This document shows, one piece after another, positions 1-6,796 of a DNA stretch of 13,346 nt. The first letter of the stretch is position 1; the number at the start of each line of letters is the position of its first letter. The stretch is from assembly GCA_022564085.1 (NCBI GenBank), contig JADFMC010000013.1, positions 1-13,346 of the forward strand, written 5' to 3'. A program made the position numbers and the translations under genes. Origin of the DNA: Fidelibacterota bacterium (lineage in GTDB: Bacteria; Fidelibacterota; Marinisomatia; SCGC-AAA003-L08; TS1B11). The notes below the pieces were generated by a model, which did no database searches, was not told where the DNA came from, and was given only the letters and a program-made list of their open reading frames with translations.

Positions 1-304
1 GGGGCTTAAAACCGAATTCTTTAAGCCACTCCTCCTGCGACACCTTAATCTCGCCAAAGCGCGCCTCAAATTTCCGTACGTTATCCATCAGGGCCCGGGC
101 GAAGGATTTGGCGTGCAGAGGAGCCATTATTATGCGGGAGCGCACCCGGGCCTTGGGCATGCCGGGCATCACCTGGGTAAAATCGATCACAAACTCAGCG
201 GCGGAATGGGTCACGATGGCCAGGTTGGCATACTCCCCGGATCCCACTTTTTCATCCAGTTCAATTTGGATCTGCTTGGTTTTAGGTCCTTTTTCCTCGG
301 TCAT
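1..304 (-). CDS. DUF3467 family protein (partial, 3' end outside window)
   Basis: An ATG at 304 opens a frame that stays open to the left edge, giving 101 visible residues and no stop. The N-terminal stretch GSGEYANLAIVTHSAAEFVI (residues 21-40), then DF, PGMPKARVRSRIIM and a C-terminal AK/NVRKFEARFGEI stretch match the conserved pattern I know for DUF3467: G-x-YANL, EF-DF, P-G-x-K-x-R-x-RI, and a final F-G-x-I. The family is usually about 100 residues, so only a few residues are probably missing. Its function is unknown. An AAGG motif lies about 12 bases before the start. The gene follows the zinc-ribbon gene by about 31 bases on the same strand, so the two are probably co-transcribed. I am confident of the family and have no basis for a biochemical role. 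Confidence 0.85.
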   Translation of the reverse strand, partial: MTEEKGPKTKQIQIELDEKVGSGEYANLAIVTHSAAEFVIDFTQVMPGMPKARVRSRIIMAPLHAKSFARALMDNVRKFEARFGEIKVSQEEWLKEFGFKP

Positions 305-335
305 AGCTGCTTGCCTTAATAAATCCGTAGGGGTG

Positions 336-734
336 TTATTCAGAATCCCTCATATCCTGCCGGCGGTTGAATTCCTCCCAGTCGTCCTCCAGCCCTTCCC
401 ATTGGCGGAATTCTTCCTCGTCGGTAGTGACCTCATTCAATTCGATGTCTTCATCCAGATTCCGAATCTGCCGCTCGATGCGTTCGAATTCATTGGGGTC
501 GGTTTCGTCCTGGGCCTCAATATCCTGTTCAAACACCGCATCCGCGCCGTAGAGAGCCTGATCGAAGAAATCCATGTCGGTCACAATTCCCTGGGTCATG
601 AGAAATTCCACGAAGTCCAGGTACTTGCGATTCTTTAGATTGGTTCGGCATTTCGGGCACACCAAGGACTTGGCGAGCTCCTCTTCCTTGAGAGGCTCGT
701 TGCATTCCGGGCACACAATACCTTCCAATTTCAA
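336..734 (-). CDS. Acidic zinc-ribbon protein, hypothetical
   Basis: This is a 132-residue protein of unknown function. Its N terminus carries two CPxC knuckles (C8/C11 and C26/C29), which form a four-Cys zinc ribbon. A short helical stretch follows (about 37-62, containing YLDFVEFLMTQGIV), and then a strongly acidic tail (about 66-132) rich in Asp and Glu. I start it at TTG 734 because AGGAGG at 740-745 sits 5 bases upstream. The frame is open to an earlier TTG at 749, but that codon precedes the ribosome-binding site and would place the site inside the gene. A second TTG at 728 is a less likely alternative (11-base spacing). The DUF3467 gene follows downstream and the acyl-CoA dehydrogenase gene lies upstream on the same strand. 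Such a ribbon plus acidic tail could bind protein or nucleic acid, but this is a guess. Confidence 0.8.
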   Translation of the reverse strand: MKLEGIVCPECNEPLKEEELAKSLVCPKCRTNLKNRKYLDFVEFLMTQGIVTDMDFFDQALYGADAVFEQDIEAQDETDPNEFERIERQIRNLDEDIELNEVTTDEEEFRQWEGLEDDWEEFNRRQDMRDSE

Positions 735-759
735 TTTTACCTCCTGCAAAATGCGGCCA

Positions 760-788
760 AATGTAACTGACAGTTAGGGGACCAACAA
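760..788 (-). promoter_or_regulatory. Candidate sigma70-type promoter for the zinc-ribbon/DUF3467 genes
   Basis: Read leftward, TTGTTG (788-783) and TACATT (765-760) are separated by exactly 17 bases, about 25 bases upstream of the gene start at 734. The match is modest: 3/6 in the -35 and 4/6 in the -10. It is offered mainly because it coincides with the inverted repeat at 764-776. The whole gap after the acyl-CoA dehydrogenase gene is only 91 bases, so read-through from upstream is also possible. Confidence 0.3.
764..776. repeat. 13-base perfect palindrome (6+1+6), possible operator
   Basis: TAACTGACAGTTA is a perfect inverted repeat around a central A. It lies in the 91-base gap upstream of the zinc-ribbon gene and covers the 3' part of the spacer and the start of the candidate -10 box. 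That position would suit a repressor site. Six-base arms occur by chance a few times in a window this size, so the location, not the repeat alone, is what makes it noteworthy. Confidence 0.3.
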
Positions 789-825
789 GCCATTTCTGCC
801 CCCAGAAGCAGCTATTTTCCTTTCA

Positions 826-2550
826 TTATAGTGGGAAGTTATACCATCCCTGTTGTGCCACGTGATCTGCCAGTCGGCGTACCGGCCGGTCCTCGTGCCG
901 TCTGATCTGCCGCAGGTTGCGGCGCACCCGGTTCCAGGCGCCCTCACAAAAGATCCGGGCCATGTCATGCTCAATTTGCGCCTCCTTGGGGCCCACCTCT
1001 TCCAAGCGGCCGGTAACCCGGGAAATCACTGCCAGCATGCCGTAAATATCGATGGCGCAGTCGGCGTAGCGCTGGAGCATTAATTGCCGATCCACCACTC
1101 GATGGCCGAATTTCATAATGGCAGAGTTCACCGACAGGTGCAATTTCTCCACCGACCGGGTCAAGTAGGCGGTATACTTGCGCAGGGCCGGGTGGGCCCG
1201 GGCCAGGTGCGGCCTGGTCACCGCTCCCTTAACCCTGGTAAAAGCATAATCGGCCAAAAAGCCGAATCCCTTAATGGGACCTCGCAGGGCATGACCCAGT
1301 TGCTTGAGATATTCACCCGGTTCCTGCAACCCAGCCAAAGCAATATACAGTCTCAAAATCTCATTAGTTCCCTCAAAAATTTGATTGATGCGAGCATCGC
1401 GCATAATCCGTCCGAACGGATACTCCTGCATGTAGCCCAGGCCGCCCATCATCTGCATGGTATCGTTGATCGATTGCCAGCCTCTTTCGCTGGCAAACAC
1501 CTTGCAGATGGCCGATTCCAGGGAATAATCCACATCGTCGCGGTCAACCAGCGCCGTAGTTAAATATACCATGCTCTCAGCCACGTAGGTATTCACCGCC
1601 ACCCGGCTGATTTTCTCCTTGATCAGCTCGAATTCCACCACTGGCCGGCCGAATTGGCGACGTTGTTTTACGTGCTCGATGGCTACCTTAAGTAAGGCCT
1701 TGGAGCCTCCCACCACCCCGGCCGCCAGTCCCAGCCTGCCCGAGTTAAGCACGTGCATGGCCACCTTGAAACCTTTACCCACTTCGCCCAATAAATTCTC
1801 CGGCGGCAGAACTACATTGTCGAAATAGATCGGCGTGGTGCTGGAGGCCTTGATACCCAGTTTGTGCTCTTCGGGCCCCCGGGAGAATCCCTCCCGGTCC
1901 GCCTCGATGATGAAGGCGGTGATTTTGTCTTTGGTCTCGCCGTTAATTTCCACCGCGGTATTGGCGAAGACGGTGAAAAACCCGGCATAACCGCCATTGG
2001 TGATCCACATCTTTTGTCCATTGAGCAGCCAGGTGCCGTCGGACTGTTTTTCGGCCCGAGTCTGGATGGAGGCGGCGTCGCTTCCTGCGCCCGGTTCCGT
2101 GAGGGCGAAGGCGGCGATGGTCTTGCCGCTGGCCAGGTCCGGCAGATACTTGCGTTTTTGCTCCCGGGTGCCGTAGAGCAGCAGCCCTTTGAGGCCGATT
2201 GAGGCGTGAGCGCCCAGAATCACCGGCAGGGAACCATCCAGTTCGGACACGGTTGAGTAAATCCGGGCAAAGCCGGTCATGCTCAGCTCCAGGCCGCCGT
2301 ATTCTTCGGGTATATTCCAACCGAAAAAACCGAGCTCGGCCAACGCCTTGAAGGTGCTATCGGGATACTTACCCTCGGCGTCGGCCCGAGCCGCATCGTG
2401 GTGTTCCGCGCCCCAGCGCAGCAAATTCTCCTGGATGATCCGCACCATGTCAGCCTCATCAGGGTCAATCCGGGGGTAGGGGAAAACCAGTTGTTCCGGT
2501 ATCTCCCCCCTGAAGATCGATTTCATTAAAGATTCCGGCATTTCACTCAA
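826..2550 (-). CDS. Acyl-CoA dehydrogenase, VLCAD/ACAD9-like
   Basis: This 574-residue FAD flavoprotein should oxidise acyl-CoA to trans-2-enoyl-CoA, the first step of fatty-acid beta-oxidation, passing electrons to an ETF. The N-terminal SIFRGEIPEQLVFPYP (11-26) resembles the segment that precedes the core in VLCAD/ACAD9. Signature 1 is ALTEPGAGSDAAS (149-161) and signature 2 is QMMGGLGY (366-373) followed by RDARINQIFEGTNE. Glu393 in that motif is the expected catalytic base for the VLCAD type. An extra C-terminal helical domain (about 420-574) explains the length, which exceeds the 380-400 residues of short/medium-chain enzymes. I chose TTG 2550 because AGGAGG (2556-2561) lies 5 bases upstream; the in-frame ATG at 2541 would be 14 bases away. 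No ETF or other beta-oxidation gene is visible beside it. Chain-length specificity cannot be read from the sequence. Confidence 0.95.
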   Translation of the reverse strand: MSEMPESLMKSIFRGEIPEQLVFPYPRIDPDEADMVRIIQENLLRWGAEHHDAARADAEGKYPDSTFKALAELGFFGWNIPEEYGGLELSMTGFARIYSTVSELDGSLPVILGAHASIGLKGLLLYGTREQKRKYLPDLASGKTIAAFALTEPGAGSDAASIQTRAEKQSDGTWLLNGQKMWITNGGYAGFFTVFANTAVEINGETKDKITAFIIEADREGFSRGPEEHKLGIKASSTTPIYFDNVVLPPENLLGEVGKGFKVAMHVLNSGRLGLAAGVVGGSKALLKVAIEHVKQRRQFGRPVVEFELIKEKISRVAVNTYVAESMVYLTTALVDRDDVDYSLESAICKVFASERGWQSINDTMQMMGGLGYMQEYPFGRIMRDARINQIFEGTNEILRLYIALAGLQEPGEYLKQLGHALRGPIKGFGFLADYAFTRVKGAVTRPHLARAHPALRKYTAYLTRSVEKLHLSVNSAIMKFGHRVVDRQLMLQRYADCAIDIYGMLAVISRVTGRLEEVGPKEAQIEHDMARIFCEGAWNRVRRNLRQIRRHEDRPVRRLADHVAQQGWYNFPL

Positions 2551-2596
2551 CGCGACCTCCTACAACGATTTTGGCGCCTAATTTTGGTCCCGCCAT

Positions 2597-2625
2597 ACTA
2601 TACAAACGCCGGAAGCGAAATGCAA
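2597..2625 (-). promoter_or_regulatory. Promoter candidate for the acyl-CoA dehydrogenase gene
   Basis: On the minus strand TTGCAT (2625-2620) and TATAGT (2602-2597) are 17 bases apart. The -10 matches consensus at five of six positions and the -35 at three. It lies about 45 bases upstream of the TTG start and its ribosome-binding site. This would let the acyl-CoA dehydrogenase be expressed independently of the GT9-like gene that ends 121 bases upstream. Confidence 0.45.
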
Positions 2626-2634
2626 GTTTCGTTT
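2613..2634. repeat. Inverted repeat overlapping the -35 of the acyl-CoA dehydrogenase promoter
   Basis: The core is CGAAA - 6 bases - TTTCG (2616-2631), extended to 8 bases per arm on the plus strand if one G-T pair is allowed. It covers the candidate -35 box (2620-2625). A transcription-factor operator is possible because acyl-CoA dehydrogenase genes are often fatty-acid regulated, but I do not recognise a FadR-type consensus. It is AT-rich and lacks a GC-rich stem, so it is a poor terminator for the upstream gene. Confidence 0.3.
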
Positions 2635-2671
2635 TAAAATTGCTATTTACAGGTATGGGAGGCGGTGGAGG

Positions 2672-3229
2672 TTATCCCTCAACCGCGGCCATTTCCTGAG
2701 GGGTGCCCAGGTCGCACAGGGCCAGTATCTGGTCGTATGAGCCGGCTAACAGTTCCGGCTCCTCCGGATCAATTTGGATGTTGTATATGTCATCCGCCCC
2801 GGGGCCTGAAAAACCGATCCGCTTGGGAGCGTCAATGGTGCGGATTACCCGGGCCATGTGGCGGGATAGCTCCGGGTCCAGATTCACCACCGCATCGAAT
2901 GATTCGTCCCGATAGCGAGCCCGCAGCACCGCCACATCCACCTTGGGTGGTTTGGCTTTCATAAGGGGGAAAAAGAAAATCTCGTGACGAGAGGCAGGTA
3001 TTAATTCTTGAAAAATGATTGGAATGGCCAGCTTAAAAGCGCCGCCGTTGGGATAGCGTTCCAGTTCTTGGAGTACTGGCAGGCTCTCCAGCAACCGTGG
3101 CTGGTCCACCGGGAAGAGGAATAACAGCCGGCGGGGCTGGGGAATGTCGACCGAAAACAGCACTTCCTGCGGTAAATCCGACAGGCGCCCAAGGGTCTTA
3201 TAAAACCAAAGCCAGGTAGTAGTTTTCAT
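2672..3229 (-). CDS. Hypothetical protein with similarity to half of a GT9 (heptosyltransferase-like) fold
   Basis: This 185-residue protein has no signal peptide and no clear membrane helix. Residues about 34-80 read as a beta-alpha unit (RRLLFLFPVDQPRLL, then a possible helix with ELERYP). Residues about 98-153 contain FDAVVNLDPELS and PKRIGFSGPGADDIYNIQI. That wording resembles the N-terminal Rossmann half of glycosyltransferase family 9, where FDxxIDL and A-K-R-IGF are typical. GT9 enzymes are about 350 residues with a second, nucleotide-sugar-binding half, which is absent here. It may therefore be a non-catalytic relative. The start is ATG 3229; no good Shine-Dalgarno precedes it, so translation may be weak. 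It is the first gene of the leftward group and diverges from the M23 gene. The call rests on remembered motif wording, so confidence in the fold is modest although the ORF itself looks real. Confidence 0.65.
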   Translation of the reverse strand: MKTTTWLWFYKTLGRLSDLPQEVLFSVDIPQPRRLLFLFPVDQPRLLESLPVLQELERYPNGGAFKLAIPIIFQELIPASRHEIFFFPLMKAKPPKVDVAVLRARYRDESFDAVVNLDPELSRHMARVIRTIDAPKRIGFSGPGADDIYNIQIDPEEPELLAGSYDQILALCDLGTPQEMAAVEG

Positions 3230-3376
3230 GCTGGAAGGGGTTGACTAGTGGACATAAGTTAAACGCGGGTATCGGTCAAGGGCAGGGTAAAGGCTGCACT
3301 CGTACAATTAATTACCTGGCCTGGTAGGGCTGCACGCCCTTTAAATGACCACCTGGAGGGATTAAATTGCCGCCCA
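3230..3376. other. Divergent intergenic region between the leftward and rightward gene groups
   Basis: This 147-base gap must hold the promoter of the rightward group unless transcription enters from elsewhere. On the plus strand TACAAT (3303-3308) is a good -10 hexamer, but no recognisable -35 lies 16-18 bases upstream. AGGGC-TGCAC-GCCCT (3326-3340) can form a 5-bp GC-rich hairpin just before TTTAAA and upstream of the ribosome-binding site TGGAGGG (3354-3360). The 8-mer GGCTGCAC occurs at 3292-3299 and again at 3328-3335. No small gene is convincing here. Confidence 0.4.
3251..3279 (-). promoter_or_regulatory. Weak promoter candidate for the GT9-like gene
   Basis: On the minus strand TTGACC (3279-3274) has a 17-base spacer to TATGTC (3256-3251), about 22 bases before the ATG at 3229. 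The -35 matches five of six positions and the -10 only three. If used, the 5' leader would be very short, consistent with the absence of a Shine-Dalgarno sequence. Confidence 0.3.
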
Positions 3377-5650
3377 GTGACTGGTTCCCACCGCAATATT
3401 TATTTTCTACCACTAGGGCTGTTGCTGGCCGTCGCCCCACTTAATGCCCAGGATTACACCTGGCCCACCGAAGCCAGCCGGACAATCACCGCCACCTTCG
3501 GCGACATGCGCCCCCGGCGCTACCACTCCGGCTTCGACATCTCCACCAATGGTGGCCGGGGATACGAGATCTATGCGGTGGACGGTGGATATATCGAGCG
3601 GCTATTGGTATCCACCCAAGGATACGGGAAAGTCATTTACTTGCGGTTACAGGATCGGAGGGTCGTGGTATATGCCCACCTGCAGCGGTTTACCCAGGAC
3701 CTGGAACGATTGGTCTACTCCGCCCAGCAGCGCAGAAATCGCTACACCCTCGATATGCGCTTTAAATCCACCGATTTACCAGTACGTCAAGGGGATATAC
3801 TGGGTTATACCGGCGATACGGGCAGCATTTCGGGCCCCCATCTCCATTTCGAGATCCGCGACTCGCGAAACCAACCGATGAATCCCATGCAGAACGGGTT
3901 CACTGTAGAGGATGACCTGCGACCAGTGATCACCGCCCTGGCGGTCATGCCCCTCTCGCTTGAGACCGTGGCCCACGGAAGCAGCCTGCCAACGGTCTTG
4001 GCGGCCGTGCAATCGGGACCGGGGAGCTACCGAATACCGGATACCATCGCAGTAACCGGACCGTTCGGGTTGGCGTTAGAAGCCCACGACCGCATCCCGG
4101 AGACGCGCTATAATATGACCGTTTATGGCGTCAGTCTGATGGTGGATGGGCGTGTCCGATACAGTCTGCAGTTCGACCGCTTCAACTTCCAGGAGGGACC
4201 GCTGGTGGAGCTGGAGCGTGACTATGGCCTGTGGCGACGGGACGGCGAGGATTTCCATCGCTTATTCGTTTCACCCGGCAGCGAATCCATGTCTTTCATT
4301 AAACCCGGCTCACAAGGGGCGCTGGAGCTGTCCCCCGGCTATCATCGCTTTGCGGTCAAGACCTGGGACCAGAATGGCAACGTGGCGGTTCTGCGGGGCG
4401 TACTGGCAAATACGCCCTCCAGCTCCCTACAGGCCAGTCAAGAATGGTCTTCCGAAGAACGGGGATGGATCATTACTTTGGATTCCAGCACGCCGTTACG
4501 CAAATATGACGTATTCTTCTTCGATATCCGGGGGCGCCAGGTGGAGACCTTCAGCCACCGCCCAGGTCCCGAGGCCGGTAAACGCCAACGGTTTCTGGTA
4601 CCGGGGCAAAGAGGTCGCAACCGGGTGCTTCAGATTGTGGGGGTCGACCGCTGGGGAGCCCGGTTGGCGCCGGTGCACGTGAGCCTGATACCACTGGAGG
4701 AGATCACCCAACAGCGGACTTTCAGGCTCAAGATGGAGCAGTTGGATAATGGAGTGGTATTGCAGGTGAGCAGCGACTACTACCTACCCTTCGGCCCCGA
4801 GGTATTGTTGCGGACCGCCCACGGGGTCCGGCGTTACCGCACAGAGATGGTCAGCCCGGTTGATTTCATCACTCGCCCGCTGCGTCCGGCGGAGCTGGTA
4901 AACCTGGAGGAGGTGATCGTCCGGGTGCCGCTGGACCCGGTGTACGAGGTGCGGTTGCCGCAACACAGTGTGGTGGTACCACCCAACGAGCATCGGGAGC
5001 TTCAGGACCCCGAGGGCTATTTGCATGTTGAATTCCGGCCCGGTACATTTTACGACAGCACCCTGGTTTGGTACTCGCGATCTAAGGTAAAGCCGCCCCC
5101 AGGGACCGACTTTGTGACGCCACCAGTCCAGATCGGTCCCTTGAACCGGCCCTACAAAGGGCCCATGGGGTTGAGTTTGATGGTACCCCCCAATCAATTA
5201 TTACCGGCATCAACCGGGATATACTACCTGGACCGTAAGAAGGGGTGGATTTTCATGCCCCCGGCGGTGGGGGTATCGCGGATGGAACGCATCCGCACCA
5301 GGGCCTATAACACCCTGGCCACCAGTGGTGAGATCTTTGCGTTGATCAAGGAGACCGATCCGCCGGTGATCCAGCCGCTGCGGCCCGGTCCGGGCGGCAC
5401 CTACCCCCGCCGTGACCTGCGCTCGGTACGATTCAATGTGCGCGATGAGGTCGCCGGACTGAAGGATGAAACCGCCATCTCCCTGACCATCGACGGCATC
5501 CCGCGCATATTCGAGTATAATACAAACCGGGAGGTAGTGAATTATACACTACCGGTATTGTTCGACCCGGGGGAGCACGAGCTGGTCATCACCGCAGTGG
5601 ATCAGGTGGGCAATGCCGATACCGTGCGGGTAACTTTTAATATCGAATAA
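3377..5650 (+). CDS. Secreted M23 (LytM-type) metallopeptidase with large C-terminal beta-rich region
   Basis: This 757-residue exported peptidase should cut peptidoglycan cross-links or bridges. Residues 1-25 look like a signal peptide (hydrophobic YFLPLGLLLAVAPLNAQ). The LytM domain covers about 29-170. H50 and D54 (YHSGFD) and H157 (HLHFE) match the zinc ligands, and H101 (YAHL) and H155 match the catalytic histidines, so the enzyme looks active. Residues about 171-757 are beta-rich, with an arrangement seen in long M23 proteins of Bacteroidota-like bacteria (AVTGPFGLALEAHDR near 225-239). Two Ig-like endings are visible: KTWDQNGN at 328-335 and AVDQVGN at 740-746. The start is uncertain: GTG 3377 gives a full signal peptide but lies 16 bases after the TGGAGGG site. 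The gene heads a nine-gene run and its stop codon shares a base with the rhomboid start. Confidence 0.9.
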   Translation: MTGSHRNIYFLPLGLLLAVAPLNAQDYTWPTEASRTITATFGDMRPRRYHSGFDISTNGGRGYEIYAVDGGYIERLLVSTQGYGKVIYLRLQDRRVVVYAHLQRFTQDLERLVYSAQQRRNRYTLDMRFKSTDLPVRQGDILGYTGDTGSISGPHLHFEIRDSRNQPMNPMQNGFTVEDDLRPVITALAVMPLSLETVAHGSSLPTVLAAVQSGPGSYRIPDTIAVTGPFGLALEAHDRIPETRYNMTVYGVSLMVDGRVRYSLQFDRFNFQEGPLVELERDYGLWRRDGEDFHRLFVSPGSESMSFIKPGSQGALELSPGYHRFAVKTWDQNGNVAVLRGVLANTPSSSLQASQEWSSEERGWIITLDSSTPLRKYDVFFFDIRGRQVETFSHRPGPEAGKRQRFLVPGQRGRNRVLQIVGVDRWGARLAPVHVSLIPLEEITQQRTFRLKMEQLDNGVVLQVSSDYYLPFGPEVLLRTAHGVRRYRTEMVSPVDFITRPLRPAELVNLEEVIVRVPLDPVYEVRLPQHSVVVPPNEHRELQDPEGYLHVEFRPGTFYDSTLVWYSRSKVKPPPGTDFVTPPVQIGPLNRPYKGPMGLSLMVPPNQLLPASTGIYYLDRKKGWIFMPPAVGVSRMERIRTRAYNTLATSGEIFALIKETDPPVIQPLRPGPGGTYPRRDLRSVRFNVRDEVAGLKDETAISLTIDGIPRIFEYNTNREVVNYTLPVLFDPGEHELVITAVDQVGNADTVRVTFNIE

Positions 5651-6423
5651 TGCTTTTCCCCTATCGCAACGATAATCCCCGGGTGTTGATACCATATGTG
5701 ACCTACGCTATCATAGCACTCAACTTAATTGTTTTCCTGTACCAGCTTACTTTAACGGATTATGTGACTCGCCACTTGTTCTCGCTGCGTTTCGGCCTTA
5801 TCCCGGCCAATTTCTGGGGCGCTGACGCCGCGGCGGTGCTGCGCTATAACCATGATCTTTTGGCTGAATCGTTTTCCGGCTTGAGCGTCCAACGGCTGCT
5901 GGAGGCTCGGTTGCTGCCGGGCTATATTACCATCTTTACTGCGCCGTTCCTCCATGGCGGCTGGATGCATTTTCTGGGCAATATGTTATTCCTGTACGTA
6001 TTCGCGGATAACCTGGAGGGGGCCTTGGGACATGTGCGATTCACAGTTTTTTATATGCTCGCGGCCCTGGCGGCAGGCCTGCTGCAGTTGTCGGTGGAGT
6101 CCGCCAGTCTGCTACCGGTGATCGGGGCCAGCGGGGCAATTTCCGGGGTGCTGGGCGGCTATATGGTGCGCTACCCACGGGTCAAGGTCCATGTGCTGAT
6201 CTTTATTTTTGTCTTTTTCACCACCGTACGGCTACCGGCTTTCGTGGTGTTGGGCTGGTGGTTTATCATCCAAATATTCAGCGGTTTGGTCAGTCTGGGC
6301 AGTCCCGGCGCCGGCGGCACGGCTTGGTTCGAGCATATTGGAGGGTTCGTGGCCGGCTTTTCCTACATGGCAATTGATAAGTACAGCCGTAAATTAGCGC
6401 CCGGCCATGACCGAGAACGCTGA
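5650..6423 (+). CDS. Rhomboid-family intramembrane serine protease
   Basis: This 257-residue polytopic membrane protein should cleave membrane proteins within or next to the bilayer. The catalytic Ser161 lies in GASGAISG (159-166) and its partner His229 in EHIGGFVAG (228-236). The HxxxN motif of loop/helix 2 is visible as HFLGN (107-111). Hydrophobic helices occur near 14-34, 93-118, 131-148, 155-172, 180-195, 197-215 and 228-243. A polar stretch between the first helix and the core (about 35-90) is moderately long. The ATG at 5650 uses the last base of the M23 stop codon, so translation is probably coupled, and no separate Shine-Dalgarno is visible. The pairing with a secreted peptidase suggests an envelope role, but no substrate is apparent. 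The last 17 bases overlap cdd. Confidence 0.93.
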   Translation: MLFPYRNDNPRVLIPYVTYAIIALNLIVFLYQLTLTDYVTRHLFSLRFGLIPANFWGADAAAVLRYNHDLLAESFSGLSVQRLLEARLLPGYITIFTAPFLHGGWMHFLGNMLFLYVFADNLEGALGHVRFTVFYMLAALAAGLLQLSVESASLLPVIGASGAISGVLGGYMVRYPRVKVHVLIFIFVFFTTVRLPAFVVLGWWFIIQIFSGLVSLGSPGAGGTAWFEHIGGFVAGFSYMAIDKYSRKLAPGHDRER

Positions 6424-6796
6424 ACTGATCAACCAGGCTCGTCAAGCCCGCCAGCAGGCCCGGGCGCCCTATAGCGGCTATACGGTGGGTGCCGCGGTGT
6501 TGGGAACATCCGGCCGCATATATCCTGGCTGCAACGTGGAGTCCAGCGCTTTTTCCACCACCCTGTGCGCCGAACGGGTGGCTATATTCGGGGCCATCGC
6601 CGCCGGTGAAGCCGGGTTCACAGCTTTGGCCGTCGCCACCAAAAATGGAGGGACCCCCTGTGGGGCCTGCCGACAGGTGATCCACGAACAGTGTGGAGAT
6701 ATCCCCATTTACTTGGTTGGCGAAAATAGTGGCCAGCCGGTAAAATTCACCACCTCCCAACTATTGCCCCATCCGTTTGGTCCCGATGAAATCTGA
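6407..6796 (+). CDS. cdd: Cytidine deaminase
   Basis: This 129-residue enzyme hydrolytically deaminates cytidine and deoxycytidine to uridine and deoxyuridine in pyrimidine salvage. N43 and E45 (NVESSAF) match the sugar-binding residues. C54-A-E56 gives the zinc ligand and the proton-shuttling glutamate, and P-C85-G-A-C88-R-Q gives the other two zinc cysteines. This Cys-type site and the length (usual 125-140) fit the small homotetrameric class. The ATG lies 17 bases inside the rhomboid gene, with no obvious Shine-Dalgarno, so translational coupling is likely. It is followed, with an overlap, by uridine kinase, which uses its product. Confidence 0.97.
   Translation: MTENAELINQARQARQQARAPYSGYTVGAAVLGTSGRIYPGCNVESSAFSTTLCAERVAIFGAIAAGEAGFTALAVATKNGGTPCGACRQVIHEQCGDIPIYLVGENSGQPVKFTTSQLLPHPFGPDEI

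Noticed and set aside
108..638. Long plus-strand open frame across the DUF3467 and zinc-ribbon genes
   Set aside because: It is antisense to two well-supported genes, has no recognisable motif and spans both of their coding regions.
825..830. Perfect TATAAT on the minus strand at the end of the acyl-CoA dehydrogenase gene
   Set aside because: No -35-like hexamer lies 16-18 bases upstream and there is no extended -10 motif.
1084..1563. 159-codon plus-strand frame inside the acyl-CoA dehydrogenase gene
   Set aside because: It is antisense to conserved C-terminal acyl-CoA dehydrogenase sequence and resembles no family; GC-rich antisense frames often stay open.
2613..2634. Inverted repeat considered as a rho-independent terminator of the GT9-like gene
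   Set aside because: The stem is AT-rich with a mismatch on the transcribed strand, and it overlaps a promoter candidate; an operator is a better reading.
3345..3365. Six-codon ORF (ATG to TAA) just before the M23 gene
   Set aside because: It has no ribosome-binding site of its own and is short enough to be chance; the TTG-started leader frame at 3367 is the more interesting candidate.
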